Part shown: positions 63,431 through 64,000 of the stretch, one piece after another | How the letters are laid out: each line of letters opens with the position of its first letter | Numbering within the stretch: the stretch's first letter is position 1 | Assembly: GCF_001591805.1 (NCBI RefSeq) | Contig: NZ_BCVP01000026.1 | Span: 46,723-110,722, forward strand | DNA: 64,000 nucleotides | Direction: 5' to 3' | Source: Neobacillus novalis NBRC 102450 | GTDB lineage: Bacteria > Bacillota > Bacilli > Bacillales > Cytobacillaceae | The notes under the pieces: generated by a model | Database searches by the model: none | What the model saw: only the letters and a program-made list of their open reading frames with translations | What the model was told of the DNA's origin: nothing | Made by a program: the position numbers and the translations under genes

Positions 63431-63675
63431 TTCCTGTACCACCCTTATATCATTTTGTATAAAATTATATCATATCTATAGTAAAATAGTATCATTCTAT
63501 TAGTCTGACGTAGCGTTGTAATTCTTCATTTTCCTGACGCTATCCCTTATTCACTAAAACACCCCGATAGTTTAACTGCGTTGGTTCACAAAATATAATA
63601 AAAAATGCCCATCAAATTGACATGCAATCCGATTGGCATTTCATATTACATTTTCTTTGTTTGCTATAGTGAAAA
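63431..63675. other. Intergenic region without a gene
   Basis: AT-rich, no ORF with RBS. Should contain the promoter of the Ltp-like gene. Confidence 0.4.
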
Positions 63676-63730
63676 AGGGATCAGTCCCCCGGCACGGTAA
63701 AGCTTTAGTTCACCAGGGGAATGACCTTAA
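63676..63730. repeat. REP-like palindrome, copy 8
   Basis: GGGATCAGTCCCCCGG arm, AAAGCTTT centre, CCAGGGGAATGACC arm, almost identical to copy 7. Confidence 0.85.
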
Positions 63731-63879
63731 GAATTCCTTAAATAAAATTACGGCAGCCCTTACTGAGTCCGCTTTTAGTAAAATCCTTTTCAAAAAAAAT
63801 GGGACTTTAGAATTTTCCGTTTTTGTGTTGACTTACATATGATAATGTACCGATGACTTCAAATGGAAAGGAGGAGTTC

Positions 63880-64000
63880 ATGTTGAGTGAGGAAAAGAAT
63901 GGGGAATCAAGTAAACCAGGTAAGTCCCTGTGGAAACCGCTTTTGGCAGCACCCGCTTTATTTTTTCTTGCCCCATTAGGGATCGGTTTGTATCTAACTC
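63880..64000 (+). CDS. Membrane protein, N-terminal part (gene leaves at right edge)
   Basis: ATG 63880 with GGAGG; starts MLSEEKNGESSKPGKSLWKP, then LLAAPALFFLAPLGIGLYL, a first membrane helix. A binding-protein-dependent ABC permease would look like this, but only 40 residues are visible. Confidence 0.65.
   Translation, partial: MLSEEKNGESSKPGKSLWKPLLAAPALFFLAPLGIGLYLT

Overview
The window reads as chromosomal DNA of a low-GC Gram-positive rod of the Bacillaceae (Bacillus/Neobacillus-like). Grounds: strong AGGAGG-type ribosome binding sites with frequent TTG and GTG starts, Rho-independent terminators after many genes, Bacillus-type regulators beside small transporters, a Vpr-like secreted subtilase, a DUF3006 relic and a holin-like mini-toxin. 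No rRNA, tRNA or CRISPR array was seen.

Layout. 1-3.3 kb: end of an ABC importer operon with a DeoR regulator and a PHP-domain hydrolase. 3.4-8.2 kb: regulator/transporter pairs (TetR/MFS with visible operators, XRE-cupin/LysE) mixed with gene relics (Ppx, MFS, DinB). 8.3-17.5 kb: one gene for a secreted subtilase of about 3,040 residues with a beta-propeller and five repeated Rossmann-like modules, visibly GC-richer than its surroundings. 17.6-32.8 kb: metabolic and transport genes (amidohydrolase, methyltransferase, AlkD-like, quinone reductase, nitroreductase, HxlR/MFS, GT2 glycosyltransferase, two more MFS), a 52-bp tandem array and several REP-like palindromes. 32.8-39.6 kb: a scrambled mobile zone with a replication-initiator-like gene and its deleted copy, a duplicated glycosyltransferase fragment, resolvase and IS3 relics, a holin-like mini-toxin and a frameshifted NERD-helicase.

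40.3-57.6 kb, all on the minus strand and very AT-rich, is the most interesting region: a phosphorothioate-type DNA modification and restriction island. In transcription order it has a DptF-like P-loop protein, a DptG-position protein, a 1,685-residue DptH-like FtsK/HerA ATPase with a candidate PD-(D/E)XK motif, then DUF4007 (SspB-like), a 1,150-residue ATPase (SspC-like) and a DndC/PAPS-reductase-like protein (SspD-like). A separate unit follows, with a DEAH helicase overlapping a MORC/Hsp90-type GHKL ATPase. The inferred working model is that SspBCD put sulfur into the DNA backbone, using a host cysteine desulfurase because no dndA/sspA is in the window, that the F-G-H proteins attack unmodified DNA, and that helicase plus GHKL form an extra arm of unknown role.

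58-64 kb: a decayed accessory tail with a frameshifted PD-(D/E)XK nuclease, small hypotheticals, a phage-type DnaD/DnaB replication relic fused to a nuclease fragment, a three-repeat Ltp-like protein (a family tied to phage superinfection exclusion) and the start of a membrane protein. At least eight copies of a palindrome with an AAAGCTTT-type centre lie between genes. All family names come from reading motifs and context; no database search was run.
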